49,058 nucleotides of DNA from Leptolyngbya sp. Cla-17. GTDB taxonomy: Bacteria > Cyanobacteriota > Cyanobacteriia > Leptolyngbyales > Leptolyngbyaceae. Location: NCBI RefSeq assembly GCF_016807185.1, contig NZ_JAEVYN010000009.1:1-49058 (forward strand), read 5' to 3'. A program made the translations under genes and the position numbers. Below, one piece after another: positions 34,370-46,751 of the stretch; within the stretch, counting starts at the first letter, position 1; each line of letters starts with the position of its first letter. The notes under the pieces were generated by a model. It ran no database searches and was not told the origin of the DNA. It saw only the letters and a list, made by a program, of their open reading frames with translations.

Positions 34370-36345
34370 ATGAGTTTATATCCCTACTGCCTATACCCAT
34401 GACACCACCCGCGAACAATTAATCGCTCGATTCCGCGATCGCATCGCTACAAACGATCGCACTAAACTCTCCAAAGACGAACGTGGAGAATTGATCCTCC
34501 ACTTTATCGATAGGTTGGGCAACTGTAAGACTGAAAACGCAGCGAAAGCTCTCTGTGCCGCTGAAATTGCCCTCCTCGAAGAAGGCTACCCGGTTGCCTC
34601 GATCGCGAATCAATATTTACCAGACTATCGCAAGGCAATCGCTCGGGCTATAGATGAGGGTCGATTGCCTAGGCTGGAGTTGCCACCTAGTCTGTATGGC
34701 AAGGTTTACCCTCACTGGGGGCTTTATCACCTGACTTATCCAAATGAGGTACAGCAGGCAAATTAAGCAAAAAACGACGATTAAGAACAATCTAAAGCAG
34801 GACGATTTACAGGCCGATTCGCGCAGACAGGTTCTTGAATAAGGCGAAGGATTTGTTGACAAGGGAAACTCCCTATGAATGGGCAGTAGGGCTTTTGGCG
34901 GTGACGGGGAGACGATTCAGTGAGATTGTGGCTAAAGGCGAATTTAAACCGACCCATCATCCTTACGCGATCTCGTTTCGTGGGCAACTGAAAAAGGAAT
35001 TCAAGACATTGAAAAGGCTCAAACCTTCCTGATCGCTACTTTGATTGATGCAGATAAGGTTCTAAAGGCGATCTATAAGTTTAGAGCCCAATCCTAGAAT
35101 TCAGGAGTTGGCGGAGTTGTCTCCTGATGACATTAACTCCAGGCTCAATACCAGTGTCAGGCATTATATCAAGAGCAGCTTCGAGGACTCAGAGGTACTG
35201 CCGGTGCTACCTGGCGAAAAGGCGGTGACGGCTCACAATCTTAGGGGGGCGTATGCTGAAATTGCCACGCATTTCTTCTGTCCTCCTAATCAAGGCACTC
35301 ACCGGTTCCTGCAACAGCATCTAGGGCATGTGATTGGTGAGTCTGAATTAGCAAAAAGGAAGAATGCGGGGGCTACGGAACACTACTTTCATTATTTCTT
35401 GATCGGGGCCCAGCAGCAGCCACTCGGTGAAAAGGGGATTCTATTAGAACGCGTTGAGCGTTACCGACTACGGTCGAATTGGAGCTTGAACCCGTTGAAC
35501 TGGCAGATATTGAGCCAGTTGAAGTAATGGAGAATGAAAACAATGGCGATCGCTCTTCCGGATGCTGAAATCCATCCCGTAAAACCTCGCGCGAGTGTGC
35601 CTACTGATTTAATGCATCAAACTCAAAGAATAGCGCAATTAAACTCAATGCTCAAGGCTCTAATGCGGATGTAATGGAGGCGGTTGTTAGGTTTCTGCGA
35701 GACGATTCGACTCCGACGATAGCAACTTCGGTTGAATCCTTTGGCAGCACCTTTCAATGGTTTACAGCTGAAAGTAGAACGGTTGAGGGCTGAAAATCAG
35801 GCGCTCTTGGCAAAACTTGACCAGGCCCAGGGGCAACTTCAAAGTATGGCATCGGTGGCGATTCGACCGTTGGAGGAGTTTGGAAGAGTTGGAGGCGTTG
35901 AAAACTGAAAATGAACGGCTGCAGGCGGAGTTGATTCAGTTTCAGCAGTTAAAACAACTGTTTACGGGTTCGGCTCCGGTTACTCCGATACCTACACCTG
36001 TGGTGCCAGTGCCATCACGAGTTCAACCAACTATTGCATGTCATACGCCGCAAAGAAGAATTCGCGATCAGGCGTCGGCTTTGGAAAAGATTGATGAGGC
36101 GATTTCTCTGATTATTGCCTGGGAATGATGATCCAGTTAGAGCGTTTAACGACAAGTGGTTTATTGGGGTTCCAGCGCTTTTGGCCTCCTTAGAGGCAAT
36201 GACTATTCCGCTTCTCAAGGTCGCGTACAACAAGCTCTAGCCAACCGTAGACCAGAAATTGAAAAGCCATCATCAAAGGCATGGGCTGGGGCAACGTCAC
36301 AACGTCAGGCACAACAATCCAATTAATCAAATTATCTCAATGTGA
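34370..36345 (+). CDS. Telomere resolvase (protelomerase), right-arm copy
   Basis: Mirror of 17214-19183. Breaks near 34390, 34765, 34850, 35030, 35090, 35440 and 35770. It is continuous through the catalytic C-terminal half (AELSPDDINSRLN to LGEKGILLERVE), including HNLRGAY, HRFLQQHLGH and ATEHYFHY, where the left arm is broken. Confidence 0.82.
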
Positions 36346-36596
36346 GGATGAGGGAGAGGGGGGGGGCTTGATTGCAATTAAAGGCAATGCAGCGATCGCG
36401 CTTTCAAACTGTCGGCGTAAAGCGTGTCGGCTGGTGGCACCTTATCGCCAGTGCCCCTCGATACAGGTCAATTGCAGTTGCCGTCGCTCCAGGGTGACCT
36501 CAATGGGCATTATGAATGGCAAGGCAAACAGGACTATTCTCACCTACGGGCTGGTCTTGAGATTCAGGCAAGCAATCCCTGTTACGGTGACAAGGG

Positions 36597-37230
36597 TCAG
36601 GTTCCACTGGCATCAGGGGGGCGAATCTCTAAGCCCATGTAGGCGCTGACGTTTGATTGGTTCAACACCGATTCTGGCAAGCTGCTTGGGACTGGTGAGC
36701 TGCCAGAGCAACGCGAGCACAGGCTTCTGCATCAGACAACGCTTGATGGTGCTCTAGCTCGATGCCCAGGTATTCACAAACATTGGGCAGTTTGGTCGGA
36801 CGTAAATTCCAGGTTTTGCAAGCCAGTTGCACCGTACACAAAAAAGGCTGTGGCGGTCGAGCAATGCCGTAAAGGTCACAGCACGCATAGAGCACGCCCC
36901 GGTCAAAAGAGGCGTTATGGGCGGCTAGAAAAGCAGCATCCTGCATGAAGGGCTGGATAAAAATCCACAGGTCACCGAAGGCGGGTTGATCTGCAACATC
37001 CTGCCACCGAATGCCGTGGATGTGCGTAAACCGGAAGGTCGCACGCGGTAACACTGGGTCTCAAAGCTACAGAAACGCCTAAGTGGACAAATTTTTCCGA
37101 ATTCTGAGGTGCCCCCTTCGGTCGAGCAGCGAAGAAAGTTATCGACTGTTTCCGTAGCAACACGCAACACAAGCGTAGTCTTTCTAGAAGTAATGAACTT
37201 TGAAAAGACAAAGCTACAGGACTGAACCAT
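36597..37230 (-). CDS. DnaQ-like exonuclease, right-arm copy
   Basis: Mirror of 16332-16962; the same VATETVDN segment is read here. Confidence 0.75.
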
Positions 37231-37929
37231 GCAATACCGTTTATCTTCTGGCGCTCAGCGCACTATCATTTGCCTTTCCGCTGCCGCCTCAGCTGCTGTT
37301 TACACTACGACAACTGGACAAACTCGCTTCGTGCTTGATTCAAGTCGCTCGAAACCGAGCGTGGAATACGTGAGCCGCATTCAAGGCAAAGTTGGATTGG
37401 CTCAGCGAATGTGTCTGGTGTTCCGGTGCCTGAGAGTGGTGTCTCACGCTATCGAGGCACGTTTCGAGATTCTCGTACGGGTCCCGGAGCTGAACAGGTT
37501 TGTACAGGCACGATCGACATGACTGACAATCGCCCTGGGCAAAGATTCTCAGTCACTTGGAACGTTACAGGCGGCAAGGCTTGTCCTGTCATCGGTCAGA
37601 CTGTCACGCTCAATTTAGTGGCTGCCTTGCCCCGTCCCGATGGGCGTGGAGACTTTACACCTGTAAGCGTCGATCAGTGGAATGGTGGCACTCAATCTAG
37701 CACTTGGCGCGGGTGGAGAGTCGTGTCGGCTGATGGCTTTCTCAACTGTCGCGCCACACCCAATGGGTCCATTCGCCGCACCTACAACGCGGGCGATCCG
37801 ATCACTGCATTTCGTGATCGCTCCGGGCTGGCCATGACCACCTCTAACGGTGCTCCCTGGCTGCGCACCGCCGATAACTGCTTGGTTCGCGCTAACGCTC
37901 GCTTTGTGCAGCCAACGAACTCGTTCTAA
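37229..37929 (+). CDS. Exported SH3-like protein, right-arm copy
   Basis: Mirror of 15628-16333. Residues from about 60 to the C-terminus are continuous here and end ARFVQPTNSF. Confidence 0.7.
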
Positions 37930-38220
37930 TCGCTTCGCTGCCATGCTTTTAAGGTGTACAGTGACTTTTTAATTTGTCGTAGAGACGCATTAGTGTCGTT
38001 GAAGCAGTAAAGCTAGACCTGATGAACCTTCCGTCTGGAGCCAACTTGGTAAGCCTGATGACCAGATGATTGATTGTTCAGCAACCGATCATCTGCAAAC
38101 CTACAATAGCGGGAGTTTGCAGCGACACGAATTTGTCTTGATGTCATCTAATTTGGCTCCGTACAAATCCAGTAAATCTAAAAAATCTAGCGAACTGCAT
38201 GGAGAAATAAAGTTGTGCTT

Positions 38221-38597
38221 ATGAACAAACTGCTTGCCACAATCACTGCAACCACGATCCGCAACACTCCTTGTGCCCACGATCGCCATAGCTCAGACCC
38301 TCCCCAAAAACCCTTAAACAAGGTATGCCCTACGCTCAGGCACGAAAGACCTTGCTCAACAGCGGATGGCAAGTGTAGTACATTCCCCCAATCGAGATCG
38401 CTTCGGCGCAATGAACTACCTCATCGACAAACTTGGCTACAACGAAGTCGAAACCTGCTCTGGTACAGGTATGGGCTTTTGTCGCTTCAGCTTCACCAAC
38501 GCCAACGGGCAAAAGCTAGCAGTTGTCACCGTCAATAATCAACCCGGTCAAAAGCCTAAACTTCACGCTGGTGGAAGTCGACACCGAGAATCGCTAG
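38221..38597 (+). CDS. Small exported protein, right-arm copy
   Basis: Mirror of 14965-15337; the mature part VVHSPNRDRFGAMNYLIDKL to NNQPGQKPKL is read in one frame. Confidence 0.65.
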
Positions 38598-38615
38598 TCC
38601 CTGACGCAAGTGTTA

Positions 38616-39239
38616 TTACTGTTCTGCTCCAGCAAAGTTTTGCACCGCATAAGCTCGTCCCCTCATCGGGTCAACCACAATCCCATAACCAAAACGTTTT
38701 GTAGTCCGGCTTTAACAAGTTTTGGCGATGTCCTGTGCTATACATCCAGCTTTTCTGAAATGCTTCAATCAGCCATAGCTCAAGCTAATTCCTGTTCCGC
38801 CTGTCTGCTGCATGATGTTTTCTCCCACCCCACCGCGTCCGCCTACTTGGGTGAAGCGATCCGTTGGGGTTCTCCCCTCTGGAGTGACATGAGCGTAATA
38901 ATTGCGGCTCATCATATCTTGCTGTGCTGCTGAGACGATTGAGAGAGCAGCGGATCTTCCACTAGCGGCAACAAGCCATTGAGTTGACGATCTCGGTTCA
39001 CCAGCGCCAACGCCAACTGCCGAACTTCTGGGAGGCGAATCGACCGCCGTGAGCGTTGAGCAGCGATACTTTTGGTTTACCAATCTTCCAACCCGCCCCA
39101 CCCGACCCGTTATCAAAGTAAAAAGCATCTTCGCAGAAAGCAGGCTAACTCCAGCAATCAACAATCCAGGCAAGAGAACTTGTTTTGCTCTGACTGCAAA
39201 CGATGTCGAAGACCTTCTTTGCCTGGATTGGTATCTCAT
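38616..39239 (-). CDS. Exported CAP protein, right-arm copy
   Basis: Mirror of 14326-14946; signal peptide and most of the CAP domain visible. Confidence 0.88.
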
Positions 39240-39313
39240 ACTTGAACCTATTGATTGAGTTAAGAGTTCCCTATCTCAACCCTGCAAGCTCCAGTTTCCT
39301 TCAGCCTCATTCT

Positions 39314-39813
39314 TCAGACTTCACCCTTCATCTCTTCATCCGTACCCTCCGTTACCTCATCCATTTCAACTTGCTCCAGCAACTCCAGCGGCACCCGATC
39401 ACCTTGAGCTAAGCCTTCCCCCTCGCCCTTCCCCTTGGGCTGAGCGTTAGTCGAAGCCTTCCCCTTACGCTCCACTATCGGCGGCGCATCCTTTGCCGTA
39501 GCCATCCGATCCGCCATCACTCGCAACATCTGGGCAAAATCCCGCGATGGCATTACTTCTACCCGATCAAGAATGTCCTTACTCGTCAACCCACCTGTGC
39601 ACCCATACAGGTAAGCAACAAAATCCTCCACCACCATCCCTAATTCGAGCAATCTTCTCCAGATTCTCCAACTGGAGACATTTTTGCCATTCTCCCACTG
39701 CTGCACCGTCGATTGAGACACCTCCAACGTGTGCCAGCTTTTCCGGCTTCAGTTTGTCGGTGGGGTCTGAGATGCAGTGGAACGAAAAACCCCGTTACGT
39801 GGACACTTGGCAT
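39314..39813 (-). CDS. XRE-type regulator, right-arm copy
   Basis: Mirror of 13748-14251; the C-terminal two-thirds (EVSQSTVQQWENGK to EEMKGEV) are in one frame. Confidence 0.75.
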
Positions 39814-39844
39814 AGCCAAATTGATTTCGGTCAGCGGCAGGTGT

Positions 39845-40173
39845 TCAGGGTGTGTGTTGGGACATGGCTTGTCGGAGTGATCGCGGCAGTCCCAATTCTT
39901 GCCACAGATCAGGACGCTCTTGCAGTTCAGCCTCCGCCTGAAGTGTTTCCTGGGTCAGACACTCCGCCAATTGAGCAAGTTGTCGCCAAGTCTGAGCTGG
40001 CAAGATCAGGGCAAAAAGGAGCCAGGGTTGTTGACATCGCCCACTTGCGTATCCCATTTGAAGCCCTGCAACATCATGGCGCGGCGAATGTGAGCCGCAA
40101 TGTCTGCGTCCAGCGGTGCGGAACATTGCCATTGCGGCACGTTGCAGTCTAAATCAAGGGGCAGATGAGCCAT
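39845..40173 (-). CDS. Uncharacterised protein, right-arm copy
   Basis: Mirror of 13389-13716; reads LQMGYASGRCQQPW through the indel of the left arm. Confidence 0.5.
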
Positions 40174-40182
40174 GTGGCAGTT

Positions 40183-40570
40183 TTAAAAAAACAGGCTGTC
40201 CCTCAAAATTACCGGGAGGACTGTAGCGGCAAACCAAAATGTCATTGCCGCCTGTGGTGGTTTAGCACAACCGACTTGAGTCGTCGCACCCCAAATCATC
40301 TGAGTGTAGTGTCCAACATCATTCCAATCGCCAGTTTTTGCTGACGTTCGGAAAAATACCCTGACGAAACTGCTTTTTCTCCGCTCCCCAAGAGTTCACC
40401 ATGTCATTGCTGCTGAAAGCTCCAGCGGTGCCCAGCCAGAGATTCTCGCCTTCATCATGCATTAGTGTGTTGCCACCCATTGCTGCCAGATGGTTTGTCC
40501 AGGTTTGAGCATCACGAGCCAGAGCCTCAGACCAGGTTAAGAGAGATACACCCACATCTTTCCGATAACC
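40183..40570 (-). pseudogene. 5'-truncated CAP protein, right-arm copy
   Basis: Mirror of 12999-13378, with a frame break near 40335. Confidence 0.85.
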
Positions 40571-40573
40571 GCA

Positions 40574-41069
40574 GTGATCAGTCATGGGCTGCGGGCTTCG
40601 GAAGCGTCTGCTCTGAATGTGGAGCATTGGAACGGCAAGATTTTGAAGGTGCATCGCTCGAAGGGGCAGAATGTGTCGGAGGTGCCGCTGAGTCGAGAGG
40701 CACGATCTCATCTGGAGACTTACCTGGAGTGGCGGCGGCAGCAGGGTGGAATGTTTGAACCGTTGCCAGAGAGTCCGATGTTTTTGGCGCAGGACCCAAA
40801 GAGTGCAGGACAGAGGTTAGGGTACAAAGGGTTGCACCGGATGGTGAAGAAATTGGGGGCGATCGCTGGAGTGGAAGATCTCAACCCGCATCGGTTCCGG
40901 CATACCTTTGGAACGGAAGTGATCCGACGAGGCGTTGATCCCTTGTTTGGTAAGGAATTGATGGGGATCAAGAGAGATCGAGTGTTTCAGCGGTACACCA
41001 AGGGTGGTCTTCAAGCAAGCAGCAGCCGAGGCGTACTTGAAGGCAATCGGGGAGGATGAAAACTTGTAG
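40574..41069 (+). pseudogene. Tyrosine recombinase fragment, right-arm copy
   Basis: Mirror of 12495-12998, intact to RYTKG. Confidence 0.85.
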
Positions 41070-41105
41070 ATTGCATAAGATAGCAGTCCGGTTGGGTATG
41101 TCAAA

Positions 41106-42398
41106 TAGATTGTGTCAAGGATAGAAGGTCACAGTGGAAAGCGATCGTCGTAGGCGATGGCAAACCGATTTAAGGCAGGCTTCCAATCTTAATCGGCATC
41201 GTCCATTTTTTGGAGATGTTCTGAATTGCTAAGTAAACCACTTTAAGTGCAGACTCATCGGTCGGAAACGCTCTGTGATTCTTCAACACCTTTCGCAGGG
41301 TCATATTGACCGACTCAATGGCATTGGTCGTGTAGATGGCTTTCCGAATTTCATTCGGGAAGGCAAAGAAGGGAGTAATCCTTTGCCAGTGGTTCATCCA
41401 GGACTTACTGATAGTGGGATACTGCTTGTCCCATTGCTCAGCCAACTCCACCAAGTATTGCTCCGCCAAAGCTTCGGTGCTGGCCGTATAAACCAGACGC
41501 AAATCGGCTGCTACAGCTTTACGGTCTTTGTAGGACACATAGCTCAAGGAATTACGCACCCATATGGACGATGCACAACTGCACCGTTGTTCTGGAAATA
41601 CCGCTTCAATGGCATCTGGAAAGCCAGTGAGTCCATCACAGCAAGCAACGAAAATATCCTTGAGTCCTCGATTCTGTAATTCCGTCAGCACCTGGAGCCA
41701 GAACTTAGATGACTCGTTTTGGGTCATCCACATGCCCAGCAGTTCCTTTGTGCCTGACAGATTCACTGCCAGAGCTAAATGAACCGCTTTGTTGATCACC
41801 CGTCCATCCTGCCTGACTTTGACCACAATGGCATCAAAGTAGACAATTGGGTAAACCCGCTCCAGCCCACGATTCTGCCAGACTTTGCGCTCCTCTTCCA
41901 CGGCTTCAGTCACGTTGGAAATCAAACCAGCCGATACTTCTACCCCATACAGGTCTTGCAGTTGAGCTGTAATGTCACGAGTACTCATCCCCCGCGCATA
42001 CAGCGACAGAATCTTGTCATCAACCCGTCAAAGCGAGTCTGCCTTTTCTGGACGTGATGGGTTCGAACTCCCCTGCTCGGTCACGTGGAATCGCAATCTC
42101 GGCTTCGCCAAACTCACCTTAATCGTCTTCTTGCTATGCCCATTGCGACGATTGTTTGGCTTTAAAGCTTCAGGCTGAGTCCGATGTGCTTCGATGTGGG
42201 TTTGCATTTCTGCCTCCAGGCAGCGTTCCACTAAGGCTTGAGTCAATTGTTTGAGGATGCCACCATCCCCCAGTAAATCTTCTGGTTTTCATAGCCTTGA
42301 AGCAGTTGGTCAAGTAGTTCGGGTTGAAAGGTCATCATGATTTTGTCTCAAGTTCAGTAGTTCATTAGATCTCAACTTCTGACCTTTGACACAATCTA
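41106..42398 (-). mobile_element. IS256-family element, right-arm copy
   Basis: Mirror of 11161-12458 with the same terminal repeats. Confidence 0.85.
41129..42338 (-). CDS. IS256 transposase, right-arm copy
   Basis: Mirror of 11221-12435, broken near 42260, 42105, 42030, 41565 and 41190. Carries the likely correct NRGLERVYPIVYFDAIV. Confidence 0.92.
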
Positions 42399-42465
42399 AT
42401 TTACAATCCCGTCCGGTTCCAAATTGGAACTTGGCATACCAACTTACTCAATCTAGTTGAGACTA

Positions 42466-43386
42466 ATGTTTGCCCCATTTTCTGCCATCCTCTGTTGCCG
42501 AGATTCAAGATACAGGGGCGATTACCCTTCTGCAAACCATTCAGCGTCGTATCGTCGAGGTGCCATTTCAGCAGGGGCTAACGGCGCTCTCGACGGCTTA
42601 TGTTCATTTCGCTCCCCAGTCATCTTCTTGTTTCCCGGATACTCCTCCAATTCTGCTGTTGCATGGGTTCGACAGTTCCCTGTTAGAATTTCGCGGTTGC
42701 TCCCGTTGTTGGCAGGGAGCGGAGACGTGTGGGCGATCGACCTCTTCGGGTCAGGGTTCACCGAGCACCCTACCTCGATCTCAGTTAATCCAGGGTCAAT
42801 CCGGCAACATCTTCTGAGCATTGTAGAAACTTGGATTGGTGAACCGATTATTCTTGTGGGTGCTTCTTTAGGAGGGGCAGTGGCGATCGATTTCGCTTTG
42901 CACCATCCTAACTGGGTGCGATCCCTTGCTTTGATTGATAGCGTTGGCTTTTCTGGCAGCTTTCCAATCGGACAATTTCTGCCACAGGGACTCATTGACC
43001 TGGGTGCGGACTGGCTCTATTTCCGTAAGCGGGCTGCCCTGGCGGCGGCTTCAGTTTTACCGATGGTCATCCGATGCTGATTGATGCTTTGCGTTGCTCA
43101 TTCCTCCATCAGGAGATGCCTGGGTGGAAGGAGGCGATCGCCTCTTTTACCAGAAGTGGCGGGTATTCGGATTTAAGCGATCGAATTGCTCAGTCACCCA
43201 TCCACGCTGATTCTGTGGGGCAAAGCGGATGATGTGTTAGGAACCGCTGATGCGACTCGGTGGCAGCGAGCGATCTCAGGCAGTCAACTCATTTGGATTG
43301 AGGCAGCGGGACATGTGCCCCACTTCGATCAACCCCAAGTCGTTGCAAATCACCTGCTATCCTTCATGCAACATATTAATCGCTGA
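42466..43386 (+). CDS. Alpha/beta hydrolase, right-arm copy
   Basis: Mirror of 10169-11093, continuous from LLPLLAGSGD through GASLGG to AAASVLPMV. Confidence 0.92.
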
Positions 43387-43534
43387 AACGATACCTACCA
43401 ATAAACGTTAACTAAATCCAGGCAGTGGATCGAATTCTTACCCAGTAATTGTCGGCTCGTCCCTGGTCATGAGAATGACCTCCGCGCCCAATGCTTTAAA
43501 CTTTGTTCAGGCAAAGCACTGAAGGAGAAAAACA

Positions 43535-43768
43535 ATGCCTCATATCAGCATCAAGCTTTATCCCGGCAGGTCGGAACAGCAGAAGGTTCGGTTTGTCGAG
43601 CAAATTGTGAAAGATGCTATGTCAATTCTCGAAAGCAGCGAAGACTCGATTTCGGTCGCGATCGAAGAAATCAACCCAGAGGATTGGGTAGAGACAGTCT
43701 ATAAACCAGAAATCTTGAACAACCCAGAGAAGCTCTACAAAAAGCCAGGCTATAACCCAGTGGAATAG
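43535..43768 (+). CDS. 4-oxalocrotonate tautomerase family protein, right-arm copy
   Basis: Mirror of 9787-10020, identical protein. Confidence 0.88.
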   Translation: MPHISIKLYPGRSEQQKVRFVEQIVKDAMSILESSEDSISVAIEEINPEDWVETVYKPEILNNPEKLYKKPGYNPVE

Positions 43769-43804
43769 CAATAGACGGCTTCGACTTCTAATTCAAATTA
43801 TGCA

Positions 43805-43865
43805 TTGCTATTAGGGGTTGAGCCGCGATACGTGAAATTTTTTATCATATCGGACTCAAACTCAT
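43805..43865. repeat. SelO-island inverted repeat, right-arm copy (outer)
   Basis: Mirror of 9687-9747. Confidence 0.5.
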
Positions 43866-43911
43866 TGCAAACCTGGCTTTCAGCAGTTGCTCAAGAACAA
43901 AGCTGTTCATC

Positions 43912-43952
43912 TTGAATAGTTGCTTGTCACGCAGCTATTCAAGATGAACAGC
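43912..43952. terminator. Hairpin at the selO stop, right-arm copy
   Basis: Mirror of 9603-9652. Confidence 0.55.
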
Positions 43953-45638
43953 TATAGTGCGACACGCCACCCGTGTTAAAAAACGCCTTAGGTCTTAGAC
44001 GATAGTATTTATCTTCTACGTCTTGTGATTGCTCATCATATGGATAGCTAAGGACTTCTTGCAACTCTTTAACTAAAGTATAGTCACCCTGCATGGCTTG
44101 TTGGTAGGCAGGGGCAATCAACCACTCTCGCCATGTGTATTTTGGGTTCGTCTGTTTCATCTTTGTTGATATCTCAGCCAAATTGCCGTCGTTAATGACG
44201 AGGTCGCGCCAGCTTTTTAGCCAAGATTGCCATTGTTCATCGAGTTGTGGTGAAGTTTTAACGTAGAAGCTTTTTTTCAATGCTGAGATATCATCTGGTA
44301 TATGGGATAACTCGCGGAAGAAAATGGTGTAATCTACCTCTGAGTCAGTCATTAACTGCATTAATTTTTCAAATAGCTTTGGGTGATATTCAGTCAAGCC
44401 AAGTTTGTCCGCCCACATTTTTGGATTTGTTTTTGCATGGCTTCTGAAAAGCCGCGGCCTACTTGGTCGAACTGTTCTAACGCTTCAGCATCTTCTGTAA
44501 GTAGCAGTCTCACTGCTTTCCAAAACATGTAATAATTTGCTTCTGCTGCAATGGGCTGATTGAAGAATGAAAGTGCTCGCCGCCACCAGTCCAAGGTTGA
44601 AACCAAGGGTCAAATTTTTCACAAAATCCAAAGGGTCCATAGTCTAGGGTAAAGCCTCCAGCAGCGCAGTTGTCACTGTTAAAATTACCCTGGCAATAAC
44701 CAACACGTAGCCAATTAGCCACCAGTGAAGTGAGACGCTGGCGAAATAGCTTAGCCAATTCAACTAATTGACCGGCAAAACCAAGGGCTTTGATTAATGT
44801 CGCTTTTGTACTCTCGCTCAATTAAGTGCGACACTATCATGCTCAACTCTTCTAATGCTTTTGGATGAGCATTGCTGCGAGTGCGGCGGGCAAATAACTC
44901 TAGCTGACCAACGCGCAAAAAGGAGGGTGCAACGCGAGTTGAAATGGCCACAGGATTGTCCACCAAACATCAGGGTCAATAGAGTAGGAGTCTTGAGAAT
45001 ACCAGGCCGGGTAACGGTCTCAGATTTAGAAACATACAGTGTCAAAGAGCGCGATGTTGGCACACCTAACGCCTGCATATAGTCCTTGCGCTAGAAACTC
45101 ACGCACACTTGACCGGAGGACAGCGCGCCCGTCGGCACCCCGGCAATAAGGCGTTGGGCCACCCCCTTTCAATTGCATTTCCCAGCGCTGTCCATTGATG
45201 ATTCCTTCAAATACAGATATCGCCCGACCATCGCCATAACCATTACCCGTACCAATGGACATTGTTGGGTATATTCGGTGCCATAAATCGACAGGGCATA
45301 ACCCGTCGCACAGCCCACCTGACGCATCGGCTCATGGGCAGCAGAGAGATCACCAGAAAATACACGGCGAAATTTTTCATTAAGCGCCAGCCCATCGCTC
45401 AACCCAAGTTCCTTAAAAAAAGTGCGGCTATGAGCTACATATTCTGGGTCTGCAAGCGGCGTGGGTGACACAGGTACGAAATGACCAGAAAAAACCTGGC
45501 GGGCCCGGTGATCATCACCATCGACCGTGGCATCAGGATCGGCATTTAAGGTATCCATCAGAGAATAATCTGCCAATTGTACAAACTCATCGAAGGTTGT
45601 TACACAAGGCTCAGCAGAGGGTTTAGATGGATATGCAT
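43939..45638 (-). CDS. selO: Protein adenylyltransferase SelO, right-arm copy
   Basis: Mirror of 7912-9616. The C-terminal 159 residues through YRLRPKAFFNTGGVSHYSCSS are intact here. Confidence 0.93.
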
Positions 45639-45903
45639 TGTTGCTAGCGCCGATATTGTTGGGAAGGATTCATGTTTAATTGAGGACTTTGCAGAGGCTA
45701 GCATATTAAATGTGAAGCTTTCCAGACTAACCGACTTATTAGTGGGGGTGATTGAAGCAGACCACCTTGAATTCCTTGGGTACCAACCGGAGGAATCTGC
45801 TCATCTGAGCTTCAGCGCTACAAATAACCGAATAGCTGCCTGCCCAGCAAACAGTCAATGCTTTCATTTCGGTCGCCGCAAACCCTATCCAGCAAAGCTT
45901 TGA
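45577..45903 (+). CDS. Possible ORF inside the SelO island, antisense to the selO upstream region
   Basis: VASADIVGKDSCLIEDFAEASILNVKLSRLTDLLVGVIEADHLEFLGYQPEESAHL reads like protein and is also open on the - strand at about 7660-7970. It may be a remnant of the element that carried selO. The overlap with the selO 5' end makes it uncertain. Confidence 0.3.
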   Translation: MYKLIEGCYTRLSRGFRWICIVASADIVGKDSCLIEDFAEASILNVKLSRLTDLLVGVIEADHLEFLGYQPEESAHLSFSATNNRIAACPANSQCFHFGRRKPYPAKL

Positions 45904-45952
45904 TGCCTATATGATAAATTTTTACACGTATCGTCGGATCGATGCCTATTAC
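45893..45952. repeat. SelO-island inverted repeat, right-arm copy (inner)
   Basis: Mirror of 7601-7660. Confidence 0.5.
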
Positions 45953-45963
45953 TGGAAGCACTA

Positions 45964-46361
45964 TTAAGCGATCGCCATACTGAGAGCAATAATCTCCCCG
46001 TTTGTTGTTAACCCTAACAGCATCTCTTGCTGTGGTTGAATATGCTGCCCTGTAATGGCACATTGCTCTTCTTGTTGAGAGACTGCCCTAAACGTCGCCC
46101 GAATATCCGACATGGATAACAGTGGGGGATGAAAGGGCGATCGCCTATCTTCACCGAGTACGATTCTCCTTTGGAGAGGCTACGCCAACGCACCTCATCC
46201 GACACCATCTGCTGATCCACAAACTGCCAAAGGACTTCCCGAATCAGGGTTTGATAGCCCTGTTCTCCAGAAATCTCCCGCAATCGCTCCTTCAGTTCGG
46301 GTTCCAATCGAATACTCGTGACCTGCATTTCCGAAGTGCTGCCCCGCTTGCGTGTATCCAT
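45964..46361 (-). CDS. Ribbon-helix-helix regulator, right-arm copy
   Basis: Mirror of 7190-7588, with indels near 46150. Confidence 0.75.
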
Positions 46362-46401
46362 AACCGAACATCCTAAATTTCAATCAAGGGTGGACAATCC
46401 G

Positions 46402-46419
46402 ATACTACAAGTGTAGTAT
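46402..46419. promoter_or_regulatory. 18-bp operator palindrome, right-arm copy
   Basis: ATACTACAAGTGTAGTAT, mirror of 7132-7149. Confidence 0.7.
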
Positions 46420-46459
46420 GTAGACATCCAGAATTGTCATACAAATATTACAGCCTTCC

Positions 46460-46677
46460 ATGATACGCATCCTTCACGCCACCTTAGCCAGCGCCATGCT
46501 CTGCCGACCTCAACACGGTCTAGGCAGAGCAGCGGTGCTGTTTGCGTTTGAGGGACGTATTGGTTTAGCGGCGGTAAATCCGTCAGCGAAGGCATTGATA
46601 TCAAAATCGCCGGACGACTCAATCCGGATCAACTCACTAGCAGCGGGAGGTGCAGGGCAATCCTGACACCGACATAG
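46460..46677 (+). CDS. Small uncharacterised ORF, right-arm copy
   Basis: Mirror of 6873-7091; one G fewer after FAFEG changes the C-terminal frame. Confidence 0.35.
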
Positions 46678-46702
46678 GGAAAGCCATATCCACTTCCCCA
46701 AC

Positions 46703-46738
46703 CCCCGCTCCTGGTCATCAGAGGCGGGGTTTATTTTT
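46703..46738 (+). terminator. Rho-independent terminator, right-arm copy
   Basis: CCCCGC...GCGGGG then TTTATTTTT; mirror of 6811-6847. Confidence 0.75.
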
Positions 46739-46751
46739 GAGGAGAAAACTC

